DNA of 64,000 bases from Sipunculus nudus (GCA_026874595.1 CM049315.1:1244501-1308500); one strand, 5' to 3'; positions 13,701 to 29,500 are shown, numbered from the stretch's first letter. Translations and numbers: made by a program. Notes: generated by a model not told the origin, from the sequence alone.

Positions 13701-16700
13701 GAGTAATGCATGTACTGTATAACAGGGGAGTGTGGGAGGCAGAACACATACAGTCCTGGTAAGAGTAATGCATGTACTGTATAACAGGGGAGTGTGGGAG
13801 GCAGAACACATACAGTCCTGGTAAGAGTAATGCATGTACTGTATATCAGGGGAGTGTGGGAGGCAGAACACATACAGTCCTGGTAAGACTAATGCATGTA
13901 CTATATATCAGGGGAGTGTGGGAGGCAGAACACATACAGTCCTGGTAAGACTAATGCATGTACTGTATATCAGGGGAGTGTGGGAGGCAGAACACATACA
14001 GTCCTTGTAAGAGTAATGCATGCACTGTATATCAGGGGAGTGTGGGAGGCAGAACACATACAGTCCGGGTAAGACTAATGCATGTACTGTATATCAGGGG
14101 AGTGTGGGAGGCAGAACACATACAGTCCTGGTAAGAGTAATGCATGTACTGTATATCAGGGGAGTGTGGGAGGCAGAACACATACAGTCCTTGTAAGGGT
14201 AATGCATGTACTGTATAACAGGGGAGTGTGGGAGGCAGAACACATACAGTCCTGGTAAGAGTAATGCATGTACTGTATATCAGGGGAGTGTGAGAGGCAG
14301 AACACATACAGTCCTGATAAGAGTAATGCATGCACTGTATATCAGGGGAGTGTGGGAGGCAGAACACATACAGTCCTGGTAAGACTAATGCATGTACTGT
14401 AAAACAGGGGAGTGTGGGAGGCAGAACACATACAGTCCTGGTAAGAGTAATGCATGTACTGTATATCAGGGGAGTGTGGGAGGCAGAACACATACAGTCC
14501 TGGTAAGACTAATGCATGTACTATATATCAGGGGAGTGTGGGAGGCAGAACACATACAGTCCTGGTAAGACTAATGCATGTACTGTATATCAGGGGAGTG
14601 TGGGAGGCAGAACACATACAGTCCTTGTAAGAGTAATGCATGCACTGTATATCAGGGGAGTGTGGGAGGCAGAACACATGCAGTCCTGGTAAGACTAATG
14701 CATGTACTGTATATCAGGGGAGTGTGGGAGGCAGAACACATGCAGTCCTGGTAAGAGTAATGCATGTACTGTATAACAGGGGAGTGTGGGAGGCAGAACA
14801 CATACAGTCCTGGTAAGACTAATGCATGTACTGTATATCTGGGGAGTGTGGGAGGCAGAACACATACAGTCCTGGTAAGAGTAATGCATGTACTGTATAT
14901 CAGGGGAGTGTGGGAGGCAGAACACATACAGTCCGGGTAAGACTAATGCATGTACTGTATATCAGGGGAGTGTGGGAGGCAGAACACATGCAGTCCTGGT
15001 AAGACTAATGCATGTACTGTATATCAGGGGAGTGTGGGAGGCAGAACACATGCAGTCCTGGTAAGAGTAATTCATGTACTGTATATCAGGGGAGTGTGGG
15101 AGGCAGAACACATACAGTCCTGGTAAGACTAATGCATGTACTGTATAACAGGGGAGTGTGGGAGGCAGAACACATACAGTCCTGGTAAGAGTAATGCATG
15201 TACTGTATAACAGGGGAGTGTGGGAGGCAGAACACATACAGTCCTGGTAAGAGTAATGCATGTACTGTATAACAGGGGAGTGTGGGAGGCAGAACACATA
15301 CAGTCCGTGTAAGACTAATGCATGTACTGTATATCAGGGGAGTGTGGGAGGCAGAACACATACAGTCCTGGTAAGAGTAATGCATGTACTGTATATCAGG
15401 GGAGTGTGGGAGGCAGAACACATACAGTCCTGGTAAGACTAATGCATGTACTGTATAACAGGGGAGTGTGGGAGGCAGAACACATACAGTCCTGGTAAGA
15501 GTAATGCATGTACTGTATAACAGGGGAGTGTGGGAGGCAGAACACATACAGTCCTGGTAAGACTAATGCATGTACTGTATATCTGGGGAGTGTGGGAGGC
15601 AGAACACATACAGTCCTGGTAAGAGTAATGCATGTACTGTATAACAGGGGAGTGTGGGAGGCAGAACACATACAGTCCTGGTAAGAGTAATGCATGTACT
15701 GTATATCAGGGGAGTGTGGGAGGCAGAACACATACAGTCCTGGTAAGACTAATGCATGTACTGTATATCTGGGGAGTGTGGGAGGCAGAACACATACAGT
15801 CCTGGTAAGAGTAATGCATGTACTGTATAACAGGGGAGTGTGGGAGGCAGAACACATACAGTCCTGGTAAGAGTAATGCATGTACTGTATATCAGGGGAG
15901 TGTGGGAGGCAGAACACATACAGTCCTGGTAAGACTAATGCATGTACTGTATATCTGGGGAGTGTGGGAGGCAGAACACATACAGTCCTGGTAAGAGTAA
16001 TGCATGTACTGTATAACAAGGTGTGGGAGGCAGAACACATACAGTCCTGGTAAGAGTAATGCATGTACTGTATAACAAGGTGTGGGAGGCAGAACACATA
16101 CAGTCCTGGTAAGAGTAATGCATGTACTGTATATCAGGGGAGTGTGGGAGGCAGAACACATACAGTCCTAGTAAGACTAATGCATGTACTGTATATCTGG
16201 GGAGTGTGGGAGGCAGAACACATACAGTCCTGGTAAGAGTAATGCATGTACTGTATATCAGGGGAGTGTGGGAGGCAGAACACATACAGTCCTGGTAAGA
16301 CTAATGCATGTACTGTATATCTGGGGAGTGTGGGAGGCAGAACACATACAGTCCTGGTAAGAGTAATGCATGTACTGTATAACAGGGGAGTGTGGGAGGC
16401 AGAACACATACAGTCCTGGTAAGAGTAATGCATGTACTGTATATCAGGGGAGTGTGGGAGGCAGAACACATACAGTCCTGGTAAGACTAATGCATGTACT
16501 GTATATCAGGGGAGTGTGGGAGGCAGAACACATACAGTCCTGGTAAGAGTAATGCATGTACTGTATATCAGGGGAGTGTGGGAGGCAGAACACATACAGT
16601 CCTGGTAAGAGTAATGCATGTACTGTATAACAGGGGAGTGTGGGAGGCAGAACACATACAGTCCTGGTAAGAGTAATGCATGTACTGTATAACAGGGGAG

Positions 16701-19700
16701 TGTGGGAGGCAGAACACATACAGTCCTGGTAAGAGTAATGCATGTACTGTATATCAGGGGAGTGTGGGAGGCAGAACACATACAGTCCTGGTAAGACTAA
16801 TGCATGTACTATATATCAGGGGAGTGTGGGAGGCAGAACACATACAGTCCTGGTAAGACTAATGCATGTACTGTATATCAGGGGAGTGTGGGAGGCAGAA
16901 CACATACAGTCCTTGTAAGAGTAATGCATGCACTGTATATCAGGGGAGTGTGGGAGGCAGAACACATACAGTCCGGGTAAGACTAATGCATGTACTGTAT
17001 ATCAGGGGAGTGTGGGAGGCAGAACACATACAGTCCTGGTAAGAGTAATGCATGTACTGTATATCAGGGGAGTGTGGGAGGCAGAACACATACAGTCCTT
17101 GTAAGGGTAATGCATGTACTGTATAACAGGGGAGTGTGGGAGGCAGAACACATACAGTCCTGGTAAGAGTAATGCATGTACTGTATATCAGGGGAGTGTG
17201 AGAGGCAGAACACATACAGTCCTGATAAGAGTAATGCATGCACTGTATATCAGGGGAGTGTGGGAGGCAGAACACATACAGTCCTGGTAAGACTAATGCA
17301 TGTACTGTAAAACAGGGGAGTGTAGGAGGCAGAACACATATACACTCCCGAGGACAGGTGTGGGAGGCAGAACACATAAAGTCCTGGTAAGACTAATGCA
17401 TGTACTGTATATTCGGGGAGTGTGGGAGGCAGAACACATACAGTCCTGGTAAGAGTAATGCTTGTACTGTATAACAGGGGAGTGTGGGAGGCAGAACACA
17501 TACAGTCCTGGTAAGACTAATGCATGTACTGTATAACAGGGGAGTGTGGGAGGCAGAACACATACAGTCCTGGTAAGAGTAATGCATGTACTGTATAACA
17601 GGGGAGTGTGGGAGGCAGGTCACATACAGTCCTGGTAAGAGTAATGCTTGTACTGTATAACAGGGGAGTGTGGGAGGCAGAACACATACAGTCCTGGTAA
17701 GAGTAATGCATGCACTGTATATCAGGGGAGTGTGGGAGGCAGAACACATACAGTCCTGGTAAGAGTAATGCATGCACTGTATATCAGGGGAGTGTGGGAG
17801 GCAGAACACATACAGTCCTGGTAAGACTAATGCATGTACTGTATATCTGGGGAGTGTGGGAGGCAGAACACATACAGTCCTGGTAAGAGTAATGCATGTA
17901 CTGTATAACAGGGGAGTGTGGGAGGCAGAACACATACAGTCCTGGTAAGAGTAATGCATGTACTGTATATCAGGGGAGTGTGGGAGGCAGAACACATACA
18001 GTCCTGGTAAGACTAATGCATGTACTGTATATCTGGGGAGTGTGGGAGGCAGAACACATACAGTCCTGGTAAGAGTAATGCATGTACTGTATAACAAGGT
18101 GTGGGAGGCAGAACACATACAGTCCTGGTAAGAGTAATGCATGTACTGTATAACAAGGTGTGGGAGGCAGAACACATACAGTCCTGGTAAGAGTAATGCA
18201 TGTACTGTATATCAGGGGAGTGTGGGAGGCAGAACACATACAGTCCTGGTAAGACTAATGCATATACTGTATATCTGGGGAGTGTGGGAGGCAGAACACA
18301 TACAGTCCTGGTAAGAGTAATGCATGTACTGTATATCAGGGGAGTGTGGGAGGCAGAACACATACAGTCCTGGTAAGACTAATGCATGTACTGTATATCT
18401 GGGGAGTGTGGGAGGCAGAACACATACAGTCCTGGTAAGAGTAATGCATGTACTGTATAACAGGGGAGTGTGGGAGGCAGAACACATACAGTCCTGGTAA
18501 GAGTAATGCATGTACTGTATATCAGGGGAGTGTGGGAGGCAGAACACATACAGTCCTGGTAAGACTAATGCATGTACTGTATATCAGGGGAGTGTGGGAG
18601 GCAGAACACATACAGTCCTGGTAAGAGTAATGCATGTACTGTATATCAGGGGAGTGTGGGAGGCAGAACACATACAGTCCTGGTAAGAGTAATGCATGTA
18701 CTGTATAACAGGGGAGTGTGGGAGGCAGAACACATACAGTCCTGGTAAGACTAATGCATGTACTGTATATCTGGGGAGTGTGGGAGGCAGAACACATACA
18801 GTCCTGGTAAGAGTAATGCATGTACTGTATAACAGGGGAGTGTGGGAGGCAGAACACATACAGTCCTGGTAAGAGTAATGCATGTACTGTATATCAGGGG
18901 AGTGTGGGAGGCAGAACACATACAGTCCTGGTAAGACTAATGCATGTACTGTATATCAGGGGAGTGTGGGAGGCAGAACACATACAGTCCTGGTAAGAGT
19001 AATGCATGTACTGTATATCAGGGGAGTGTGGGAGGCAGAACACATACAGTCCTGGTAAGAGTAATGCATGTACTGTATAACAGGGGAGTGTGGGAGGCAG
19101 AACACATACAGTCCTGGTAAGAGTAATGCATGTACTGTATAACAGGGGAGTGTGGGAGGCAGAACACATACAGTCCTGGTAAGAGTAATGCATGTACTGT
19201 ATATCAGGGGAGTGTGGGAGGCAGAACACATACAGTCCTGGTAAGACTAATGCATGTACTATATATCAGGGGAGTGTGGGAGGCAGAACACATACAGTCC
19301 TGGTAAGACTAATGCATGTACTGTATATCAGGGGAGTGTGGGAGGCAGAACACATACAGTCCTTGTAAGAGTAATGCATGCACTGTATATCAGGGGAGTG
19401 TGGGAGGCAGAACACATACAGTCCGGGTAAGACTAATGCATGTACTGTATATCAGGGGAGTGTGGGAGGCAGAACACATACAGTCCTGGTAAGAGTAATG
19501 CATGTACTGTATATCAGGGGAGTGTGGGAGGCAGAACACATACAGTCCTTGTAAGGGTAATGCATGTACTGTATAACAGGGGAGTGTGGGAGGCAGAACA
19601 CATACAGTCCTGGTAAGAGTAATGCATGTACTGTATATCAGGGGAGTGTGAGAGGCAGAACACATACAGTCCTGATAAGAGTAATGCATGCACTGTATAT

Positions 19701-22700
19701 CAGGGGAGTGTGGGAGGCAGAACACATACAGTCCTGGTAAGACTAATGCATGTACTGTAAAACAGGGGAGTGTAGGAGGCAGAACACATATACACTCCCG
19801 AGGACAGGTGTGGGAGGCAGAACACATAAAGTCCTGGTAAGACTAATGCATGTACTGTATATTCGGGGAGTGTGGGAGGCAGAACACATACAGTCCTGGT
19901 AAGAGTAATGCTTGTACTGTATAACAGGGGAGTGTGGGAGGCAGAACACATACAGTCCTGGTAAGACTAATGCATGTACTGTATAACAGGGGAGTGTGGG
20001 AGGCAGAACACATACAGTCCTGGTAAGAGTAATGCATGTACTGTATAACAGGGGAGTGTGGGAGGCAGGTCACATACAGTCCTGGTAAGAGTAATGCTTG
20101 TACTGTATAACAGGGGAGTGTGGGAGGCAGAACACATACAGTCCTGGTAAGAGTAATGCATGTACTGTATAACAGGGGAGTGTGGGAGACAGAACACATA
20201 CAGTCCTGGTAAGAGTAATGCATGCACTGTATATCAGGGGAGTGTGGGAGGCAGAACACATACAGTCCTGGTAAGAGTAATGCATGCACTGTATATCAGG
20301 GGAGTGTGGGAGGCAGAACACATACAGTCCTGGTAAGACTAATGCATGTACTGTATATCTGGGGAGTGTGGGAGGCAGAACACATACAGTCCTGGTAAGA
20401 GTAATGCATGTACTGTATAACAGGGGAGTGTGGGAGGCAGAACACATACAGTCCTGGTAAGAGTAATGCATGTACTGTATATCAGGGGAGTGTGGGAGGC
20501 AGAACACATACAGTCCTGGTAAGACTAATGCATGTACTGTATATCTGGGGAGTGTGGGAGGCAGAACACATACAGTCCTGGTAAGAGTAATGCATGTACT
20601 GTATAACAAGGTGTGGGAGGCAGAACACATACAGTCCTGGTAAGAGTAATGCATGTACTGTATAACAAGGTGTGGGAGGCAGAACACATACAGTCCTGGT
20701 AAGAGTAATGCATGTACTGTATATCAGGGGAGTGTGGGAGGCAGAACACATACAGTCCTGGTAAGACTAATGCATATACTGTGTATCTGGGGAGTGTGGG
20801 AGGCAGAACACATACAGTCCTGGTAAGAGTAATGCATGTACTGTATATCAGGGGAGTGTGGGAGGCAGAACACATACAGTCCTGGTAAGACTAATGCATG
20901 TACTGTATATCTGGGGAGTGTGGGAGGCAGAACACATACAGTCCTGGTAAGAGTAATGCATGTACTGTATAACAGGGGAGTGTGGGAGGCAGAACACATA
21001 CAGTCCTGGTAAGAGTAATGCATGTACTGTATATCAGGGGAGTGTGGGAGGCAGAACACATACAGTCCTGGTAAGACTAATGCATGTACTGTATATCAGG
21101 GGAGTGTGGGAGGCAGAACACATACAGTCCTGGTAAGAGTAATGCATGTACTGTATATCAGGGGAGTGTGGGAGGCAGAACACATACAGTCCTGGTAAGA
21201 GTAATGCATGTACTGTATAACAGGGGAGTGTGGGAGGCAGAACACATACAGTCCTGGTAAGACTAATGCATGTACTGTATATCAGGGGAGTGTGGGAGGC
21301 AGAACACATACAGTCCTTGTAAGAGTAATGCATGCACTGTATATCAGGGGAGTGTGGGAGGCAGAACACATACAGTCCGGGTAAGACTAATGCATGTACT
21401 GTATATCAGGGGAGTGTGGGAGGCAGAACACATACAGTCCTGGTAAGAGTAATGCATGTACTGTATATCAGGGGAGTGTGGGAGGCAGAACACATACAGT
21501 CCTTGTAAGGGTAATGCATGTACTGTATAACAGGGGAGTGTGGGAGGCAGAACACATACAGTCCTGGTAAGAGTAATGCATGTACTGTATATCAGGGGAG
21601 TGTGAGAGGCAGAACACATACAGTCCTGATAAGAGTAATGCATGCACTGTATATCAGGGGAGTGTGGGAGGCAGAACACATACAGTCCTGGTAAGACTAA
21701 TGCATGTACTGTAAAACAGGGGAGTGTAGGAGGCAGAACACATATACACTCCCGAGGACAGGTGTGGGAGGCAGAACACATAAAGTCCTGGTAAGACTAA
21801 TGCATGTACTGTATATTCGGGGAGTGTGGGAGGCAGAACACATACAGTCCTGGTAAGAGTAATGCTTGTACTGTATAACAGGGGAGTGTGGGAGGCAGAA
21901 CACATACAGTCCTGGTAAGACTAATGCATGTACTGTATAACAGGGGAGTGTGGGAGGCAGAACACATACAGTCCTGGTAAGAGTAATGCATGTACTGTAT
22001 AACAGGGGAGTGTGGGAGGCAGGTCACATACAGTCCTGGTAAGAGTAATGCTTGTACTGTATAACAGGGGAGTGTGGGAGGCAGAACACATACAGTCCTG
22101 GTAAGAGTAATGCATGTACTGTATAACAGGGGAGTGTGGGAGACAGAACACATACAGTCCTGGTAAGAGTAATGCATGCACTGTATATCAGGGGAGTGTG
22201 GGAGGCAGAACACATACAGTCCTGGTAAGAGTAATGCATGTACTGTATAACAGGGGAGTGTGGGAGGCAGAACACATACAGTCCTGGTAAGAGTAATGCA
22301 TGTACTGTATAACAGGGGAGTGTGGGAGGCAGAACACATACAGTCCTGGTAAGAGCAATGCATGTACTGTATAACAGGGGAGTGTGGGAGGCAGAACACA
22401 TACAGTCCGTGTAAGACTAATGCATGTACTGTATATCAGGGGAGTGTGGGAGGCAGAACACATACAGTCCTGGTAAGAGTAATGCATGTACTGTATATCA
22501 GGGGAGTGTGGGAGGCAGAACACATACAGTCCTGGTAAGACTAATGCATGTACTGTATATCTGGGGAGTGTGGGAGGCAGAACACATACAGTCCTGGTAA
22601 GAGTAATGCATGTACTGTATAACAGGGGAGTGTGGGAGGCAGAACACATACAGTCCTGGTAAGAGTAATGCATGTACTGTATATCAGGGGAGTGTGGGAG

Positions 22701-23550
22701 GCAGAACACATACAGTCCTGGTAAGACTAATGCATGTACTGTATATCAGGGGAGTGTGGGAGGCAGAACACATACAGTCCTGGTAAGAGTAATGCATGTA
22801 CTGTATATCAGGGGAGTGTGGGAGGCAGAACACATACAGTCCTGGTAAGAGTAATGCATGTACTGTATAACAGGGGAGTGTGGGAGGCAGAACACATACA
22901 GTCCTGGTAAGAGTAATGCATGTACTGTATAACAGGGGAGTGTGGGAGGCAGAACACATACAGTCCTGGTAAGAGTAATGCATGTACTGTATATCAGGGG
23001 AGTGTGGGAGGCAGAACACATACAGTCCTGGTAAGACTAATGCATGTACTATATATCAGGGGAGTGTGGGAGGCAGAACACATACAGTCCTGGTAAGACT
23101 AATGCATGTACTGTATATCAGGGGAGTGTGGGAGGCAGAACACATACAGTCCTTGTAAGAGTAATGCATGCACTGTATATCAGGGGAGTGTGGGAGGCAG
23201 AACACATACAGTCCGGGTAAGACTAATGCATGTACTGTATATCAGGGGAGTGTGGGAGGCAGAACACATACAGTCCTGGTAAGAGTAATGCATGTACTGT
23301 ATATCAGGGGAGTGTGGGAGGCAGAACACATACAGTCCTTGTAAGGGTAATGCATGTACTGTATAACAGGGGAGTGTGGGAGGCAGAACACATACAGTCC
23401 TGGTAAGAGTAATGCATGTACTGTATATCAGGGGAGTGTGAGAGGCAGAACACATACAGTCCTGATAAGAGTAATGCATGCACTGTATATCAGGGGAGTG
23501 TGGGAGGCAGAACACATACAGTCCTGGTAAGACTAATGCATGTACTGTAA
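4800..23550. repeat. Tandem duplication of a ~9.2-kb higher-order satellite block
   Basis: Variant order from about 4800 to 8500 recurs at +9210 bp and from about 8640 to 14400 at +9148 bp. The two offsets differ by exactly one 62-bp unit, a unit with GGGAGACAGAAC near 8525 that is absent near 17700. Marker pairs include M1 8135/17345, 10647/19795 and 12601/21749, M2 6805/16015, 8945/18093 and 11457/20605, and the rare CCTAGTAAG at about 6957 and 16167. One substitution seen is TGTATATCTGG near 11631 against TGTGTATCTGG near 20779. The copies abut near 14.0 kb. Confidence 0.9.
7050..12640. repeat. Stacked 2512-bp and 1954-bp satellite blocks
   Basis: Variant order from about 7050-9300 recurs at +2512 bp (about 9560-11900), with M1 at 8135 and 10647 and M2 at 8945 and 11457. 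The M1-containing part is then repeated a third time at +1954 bp (M1 at 12601). The same 2450/1954 spacing reappears at 17345, 19795 and 21749 as part of the larger 9.2-kb duplication. Confidence 0.85.
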
Positions 23551-26500
23551 AACAGGGGAGTGTAGGAGCGGAACACATATACACTCCCGAGGACAGGTGT
23601 GGGAGGCAGAACACATAAAGTCCTGGTAAGACTAATGCATGTACTGTATATTCGGGGAGTGTGGGAGGCAGAACACATACAGTCCTGGTAAGAGTAATGC
23701 TTGTACTGTATAACAGGGGAGTGTGGGAGGCAGAACACATACAGTCCTGGTAAGACTAATGCATGTACTGTATAACAGGGGAGTGTGGGAGGCAGAACAC
23801 ATACAGTCCTGGTAAGAGTAATGCATGTACTGTATAACAGGGGAGTGTGGGAGGCAGGTCACATACAGTCCTGGTAAGAGTAATGCTTGTACTGTATAAC
23901 AGGGGAGTGTGGGAGGCAGAACACATACAGTCCTGGTAAGAGTAATGCATGTACTGTATAACAGGGGAGTGTGGGAGACAGAACACATACAGTCCTGGTA
24001 AGAGTAATGCATGCACTGTATATCAGGGGAGTGTGGGAGGCAGAACACATACAGTCCTGGTAAGAGTAATGCATGTACTGTATAACAGGGGAGTGTGGGA
24101 GGCAGAACACATACAGTCCTGGTAAGAGTAATGCATGTACTGTATAACAGGGGAGTGTGGGAGGCAGAACACATACAGTCCTGGTAAGAGTAATGCATGT
24201 ACTGTATAACAGGGGAGTGTGGGAGGCAGAACACATACAGTCCGTGTAAGACTAATGCATGTACTGTATATCAGGGGAGTGTGGGAGGCAGAACACATAC
24301 AGTCCTGGTAAGAGTAATGCATGTACTGTATATCAGGGGAGTGTGGGAGGCAGAACACATACAGTCCTGGTAAGACTAATGCATGTACTGTATAACAGGG
24401 GAGTGTGGGAGGCAGAACACATACAGTCCTGGTAAGAGTAATGCATGTACTGTATAACAGGGGAGTGTGGGAGGCAGAACACATACAGTCCTGGTAAGAC
24501 TAATGCATGTACTGTATATCTGGGGAGTGTGGGAAGCAGAACACATACAGTCCTGGTAAGAGTAATGCATGTACTGTATAACAGGGGAGTGTGGGAGGCA
24601 GAACACATACAGTCGTGGTAAGAGTAATGCATGTACTGTATATCAGGGGTTTGTGGGAGGCAGAACACATACAGTCCTGGTAAGACTAATGCATGTACTG
24701 TATATCTGGGGAGTGTGGGAGGCAGAACACATACAGTCCTGGTAAGAGTAATGCATGTACTGTATAACAGGGGAGTGTGGGAGGCAGAACACATACAGTC
24801 CTGGTAAGAGTAATGCATGTACTGTATATCAGGGGAGTGTGGGAGGCAGAACACATACAGTCCTGGTAAGACTAATGCATGTACTGTATATCTGGGGAGT
24901 GTGGGAGGCAGAACACATACAGTCCTGGTAAGAGTAATGCATGTACTGTATAACAAGGTGTGGGAGGCAGAACACATACAGTCCTGGTAAGAGTAATGCA
25001 TGTACTGTATAACAAGGTGTGGGAGGCAGAACACATACAGTCCTGGTAAGAGTAATGCATGTACTGTATATCAGGGGAGTGGGAGGCAGAACACATACAG
25101 TCCTGGTAAGACTAATGCATGTACTGTATATCTGAGGAGTGTGGGAGGCAGAACACATACAGTCCTGGTAAGAGTAATGCATGTACTGTATATCAGGGGA
25201 GTGTGGGAGGCAGAACACATACAGTCCTGGTAAGACTAATGCATGTACTGTATATCTGGGGAGTGTGGGAGGCAGAACACATACAGTCCTGGTAAGAGTA
25301 ATGCATGTACTGTATAACAGGGGAGTGTGGGAGGCAGAACACATACAGTCCTGGTAAGAGTAATGCATGTACTGTATATCAGGGGAGTGTGGGAGGCAGA
25401 ACACATACAGTCCTGGTAAGACTAATGCATGTACTGTATATCAGGGGAGTGTGGGAGGCAGAACACATACAGTCCTGGTAAGAGTAATGCATGTACTGTA
25501 TATCAGGGGAGTGTGGGAGGCAGAACACATACAGTCCTGGTAAGAGTAATGCATGTACTGTATAACAGGGGAGTGTGGGAGGCAGAACACATACAGTCCT
25601 GGTAAGAGTAATGCATGTACTGTATAACAGGGGAGTGTGGGAGGCAGAACACATACAGTCCTGGTAAGAGTAATGCATGTACTGTATATCAGGGGAGTGT
25701 GGGAGGCAGAACACATACAGTCCTGGTAAGACTAATGCATGTACTGTATATCAGATGAGTGTGGGAGGCAGAACACATACAGTCCTGGTAAGACTAATGC
25801 ATGTACTGTATATCAGGGGAGTGTGGGAGGCAGAACACATACAGTCCTTGTAAGAGTAATGCATGCACTGTATATCAGGGGAGTGTGGGAGGCAGAACAC
25901 ATACAGTCCGGGTAAGACTAATGCATGTACTGTATAACAGGGGAGTGTGGGAGGCAGAACACATACAGTCCTGGTAAGAGTAATGCATGTACTGTATAAC
26001 AGGGGAGTGTGGGAGTCAGAACACATACAGTCCTGGTAAGACTAATGCATGTACTGTATAACAGGGGAGTGTGGGAGGCAGAACACATACAGTCCTGGTA
26101 AGACTAATGCATGTACTGTATAACAGGGGAGTGTGGGAGGCAGAACACATACAGTCCTGGTAAGAGTAATGCATGTACTGTATATCAGGGGAGTGTGGGA
26201 GGCAGAACACATACAGTCCTGGTAAGAGTAATGCATGTACTGTATAACAGGGGAGTGTGGGAGGCAGAACACATACAGTCCTGGTAAGACTAATGCATGT
26301 ACTGTATAACAGGGGAGTGTGGGAGGCAGAACACATACAGTCCTGGTAAGACTAATGCATGTACTGTATATCAGGGGAGTGTGGGAGGCAGAACACATAC
26401 AGTCCTGGTAGACTAATGCATGTACTGTATATCAGGGGAGTGTGGGAGGCAGAACACGAACAGTCCTGGTAAGACTAATGCATGTACTGTATATCAGGGG

Positions 26501-29500
26501 AGTGTGGGAGGCAGAACACGAACAGTCCTGGTAAGACTAATGCATGTACTGTATATCAGGGGAGTGTGGGAGGCAGAACACATACAGTCCTGGTAAGAGT
26601 AATGCATGTACTGTATATCAGGGGAGTGTGGGAGGCAGAACACATACAGTCCTGGTAAGAGTAATGCATGTACTGTATATCAGGGGAGTGTGGGAGGCAG
26701 AACACATGCAGTCCTGGTAAGACTAATGCATGTACTGTATATCAGGGGAGTGTGGGAGGCAGAACACATGCAGTCCTGGTAAGAGTAATGCATGTACTGT
26801 ATAACAGGGGAGTGTGGGAGGCAGAACACATACAGTCCTGGTAAGACTAATGCATGTACTGTATATCTGGGGAGTGTGGGAGGCAGAACACATACAGTCC
26901 TGGTAAGAGTAATGCATGTACTGTATATCAGGGGAGTGTGGGAGGCAGAACACATACAGTCCGGGTAAGACTAATGCATGTACTGTATATCAGGGAAGTG
27001 TGGGAGGCAGAACACATGCAGTCCTGGTAAGACTAATGCATGTACTGTATATCAGGGGAGTGTGGGAGGCAGAACACATACAGTCCTGGTAAGAGTAATT
27101 CATGTACTGTATATCAGGGGAGTGTGGGAGGCAGGACACATACAGTCCTGGTAAGACTAATGCATGTACTGTATAACAGGGGAGTGTGGGAGGCAGAACA
27201 CATACAGTCCTGGTAAGAGTAATGCATGTACTGTATAACAGGGGAGTGTGGGAGGCAGAACACATACAGTCCTGGTAAGAGTAATGCATGTACTGTATAA
27301 CAGGGGAGTGTGGGAGGCAGAACACATACAGTCCGTGTAAGACTAATGCATGTACTGTATATCAGGGGAGTGTGGGAGGCAGAACACATACAGTCCTGGT
27401 AAGAGTAATGCATGTACTGTATATCAGGGGAGTGTGGGAGGCAGAACACATACAGTCCTGGTAAGACTAATGCATGTACTGTATAACAGGGGAGTGTGGG
27501 AGGCAGAACACATACAGTCCTGGTAAGAGTAATGCATGTACTGTATAACAGGGGAGTGTGGGAGGCAGAACACATACAGTCCTGGTAAGACTAATGCATG
27601 TACTGTATATCTGGGGAGTGTGGGAGGCAGAACACATACAGTCCTGGTAAGAGTAATGCATGTACTGTATAACAGGGGAGTGTGGGAGGCAGAACACATA
27701 CAGTCCTGGTAAGAGTAATGCATGTACTGTATATCAGGGGAGTGTGGGAGGCAGAACACATACAGTCCTGGTAAGACTAATGCATGCACTGTATATCTGG
27801 GGAGTGTGGGAGGCAGAACACATACAGTCCTGGTAAGAGTAATGCATGTACTGTATAACAGGGGAGTGTGGGAGGCAGAACACATACAGTCCTGGTAAGA
27901 GTAATGCATGTACTGTATATCAAGGGAGTGTGGGAGGCAGAACACATACAGTCCTGGTAAGACTAATGCATGTACTGTATATCTGGGGAGTGTGGGAGGC
28001 AGAACACATACAGTCCTGGTAAGAGTAATGCATGTACTGTATAACAAGGTGTGGGAGGCAGAACACATACAGTCCTGGTAAGAGTAATGCATGTACTGTA
28101 TAACAAGGTGTGGGAGGCAGAACACATACAGTCCTGGTAAGAGTAATGCATGTACTGTATATCAGGGGAGTGTGGGAGGCAGAACACATACAGTCCTGGT
28201 AAGACTAATGCATGTACTGTATATCTGGGGAGTGTGGGAGGCAGAACACATACAGTCCTGGTAAGAGTAATGCATGTACTGTATATCAGGGGAGTGTGGG
28301 AGGCAGAACACATACAGTCCTGGTAAGACTAATGCATGTACTGTATATCTGGGGAGTGTGGGAGGCAGAACACATACAGTCCTGGTAAGAGTAATGCATG
28401 TACTGTATAACAGGGGAGTGTGGGAGGCAGAACACATACAGTCCTGGTAAGAGTAATGCATGTACTGTATATCAGGGGAGTGTGGGAGGCAGAACACATA
28501 CAGTCCTGGTAAGACTAATGCATGTACTGTATATCAGGGGAGTGTGGGAGGCAGAACACATACAGTCCTGGTAAGAGTAATGCATGTACTGTATATCAGG
28601 GGAGTGTGGGAGGCAGAACACATACAGTCCTGGTAAGAGTAATGCATGTACTGTATAACAGGGGAGTGTGGGAGGCAGGTCACATACAGTCCTGGTAAGA
28701 GTAATGCTTGTACTGTATAACAGGGGAGTGTGGGAGGCAGAACACATACAGTCCTGGTAAGAGTAATGCATGTACTGTATAACAGGGGAGTGTGGGAGAC
28801 AGAACACATACAGTCCTGGTAAGAGTAATGCATGCACTGTATATCAGGGGAGTGTGGGAGGCAGAACACATACAGTCCTGGTAAGAGTAATGCATGCACT
28901 GTATATCAGGGGAGTGTGGGAGGCAGAACACATACAGTCCTGGTAAGACTAATGCATGTACTGTATATCTGGGGAGTGTGGGAGGCAGAACACATACAGT
29001 CCTGGTAAGAGTAATGCATGTACTGTATAACAGGGGAGTGTGGGAGGCAGAACACATACAGTCCTGGTAAGAGTAATGCATGTACTGTATATCAGGGGAG
29101 TGTGGGAGGCAGAACACATACAGTCCTGGTAAGACTAATGCATGTACTGTATATCTGGGGAGTGTGGGAGGCAGAACACATACAGTCCTGGTAAGAGTAA
29201 TGCATGTACTGTATAACAAGGTGTGGGAGGCAGAACACATACAGTCCTGGTAAGAGTAATGCATGTACTGTATAACAAGGTGTGGGAGGCAGAACACATA
29301 CAGTCCTGGTAAGAGTAATGCATGTACTGTATATCAGGGGAGTGTGGGAGGCAGAACACATACAGTCCTGGTAAGACTAATGCATATACTGTATATCTGG
29401 GGAGTGTGGGAGGCAGAACACATACAGTCCTGGTAAGAGTAATGCATGTACTGTATATCAGGGGAGTGTGGGAGGCAGAACACATACAGTCCTGGTAAGA

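Noticed and set aside
24990-25240. Plus-strand frame of 77 codons (also at 38658)
   Set aside because: It exists only because the 59-bp doublet and a 60-bp unit shift the frame; it is copied with the 13.6-kb-offset block.
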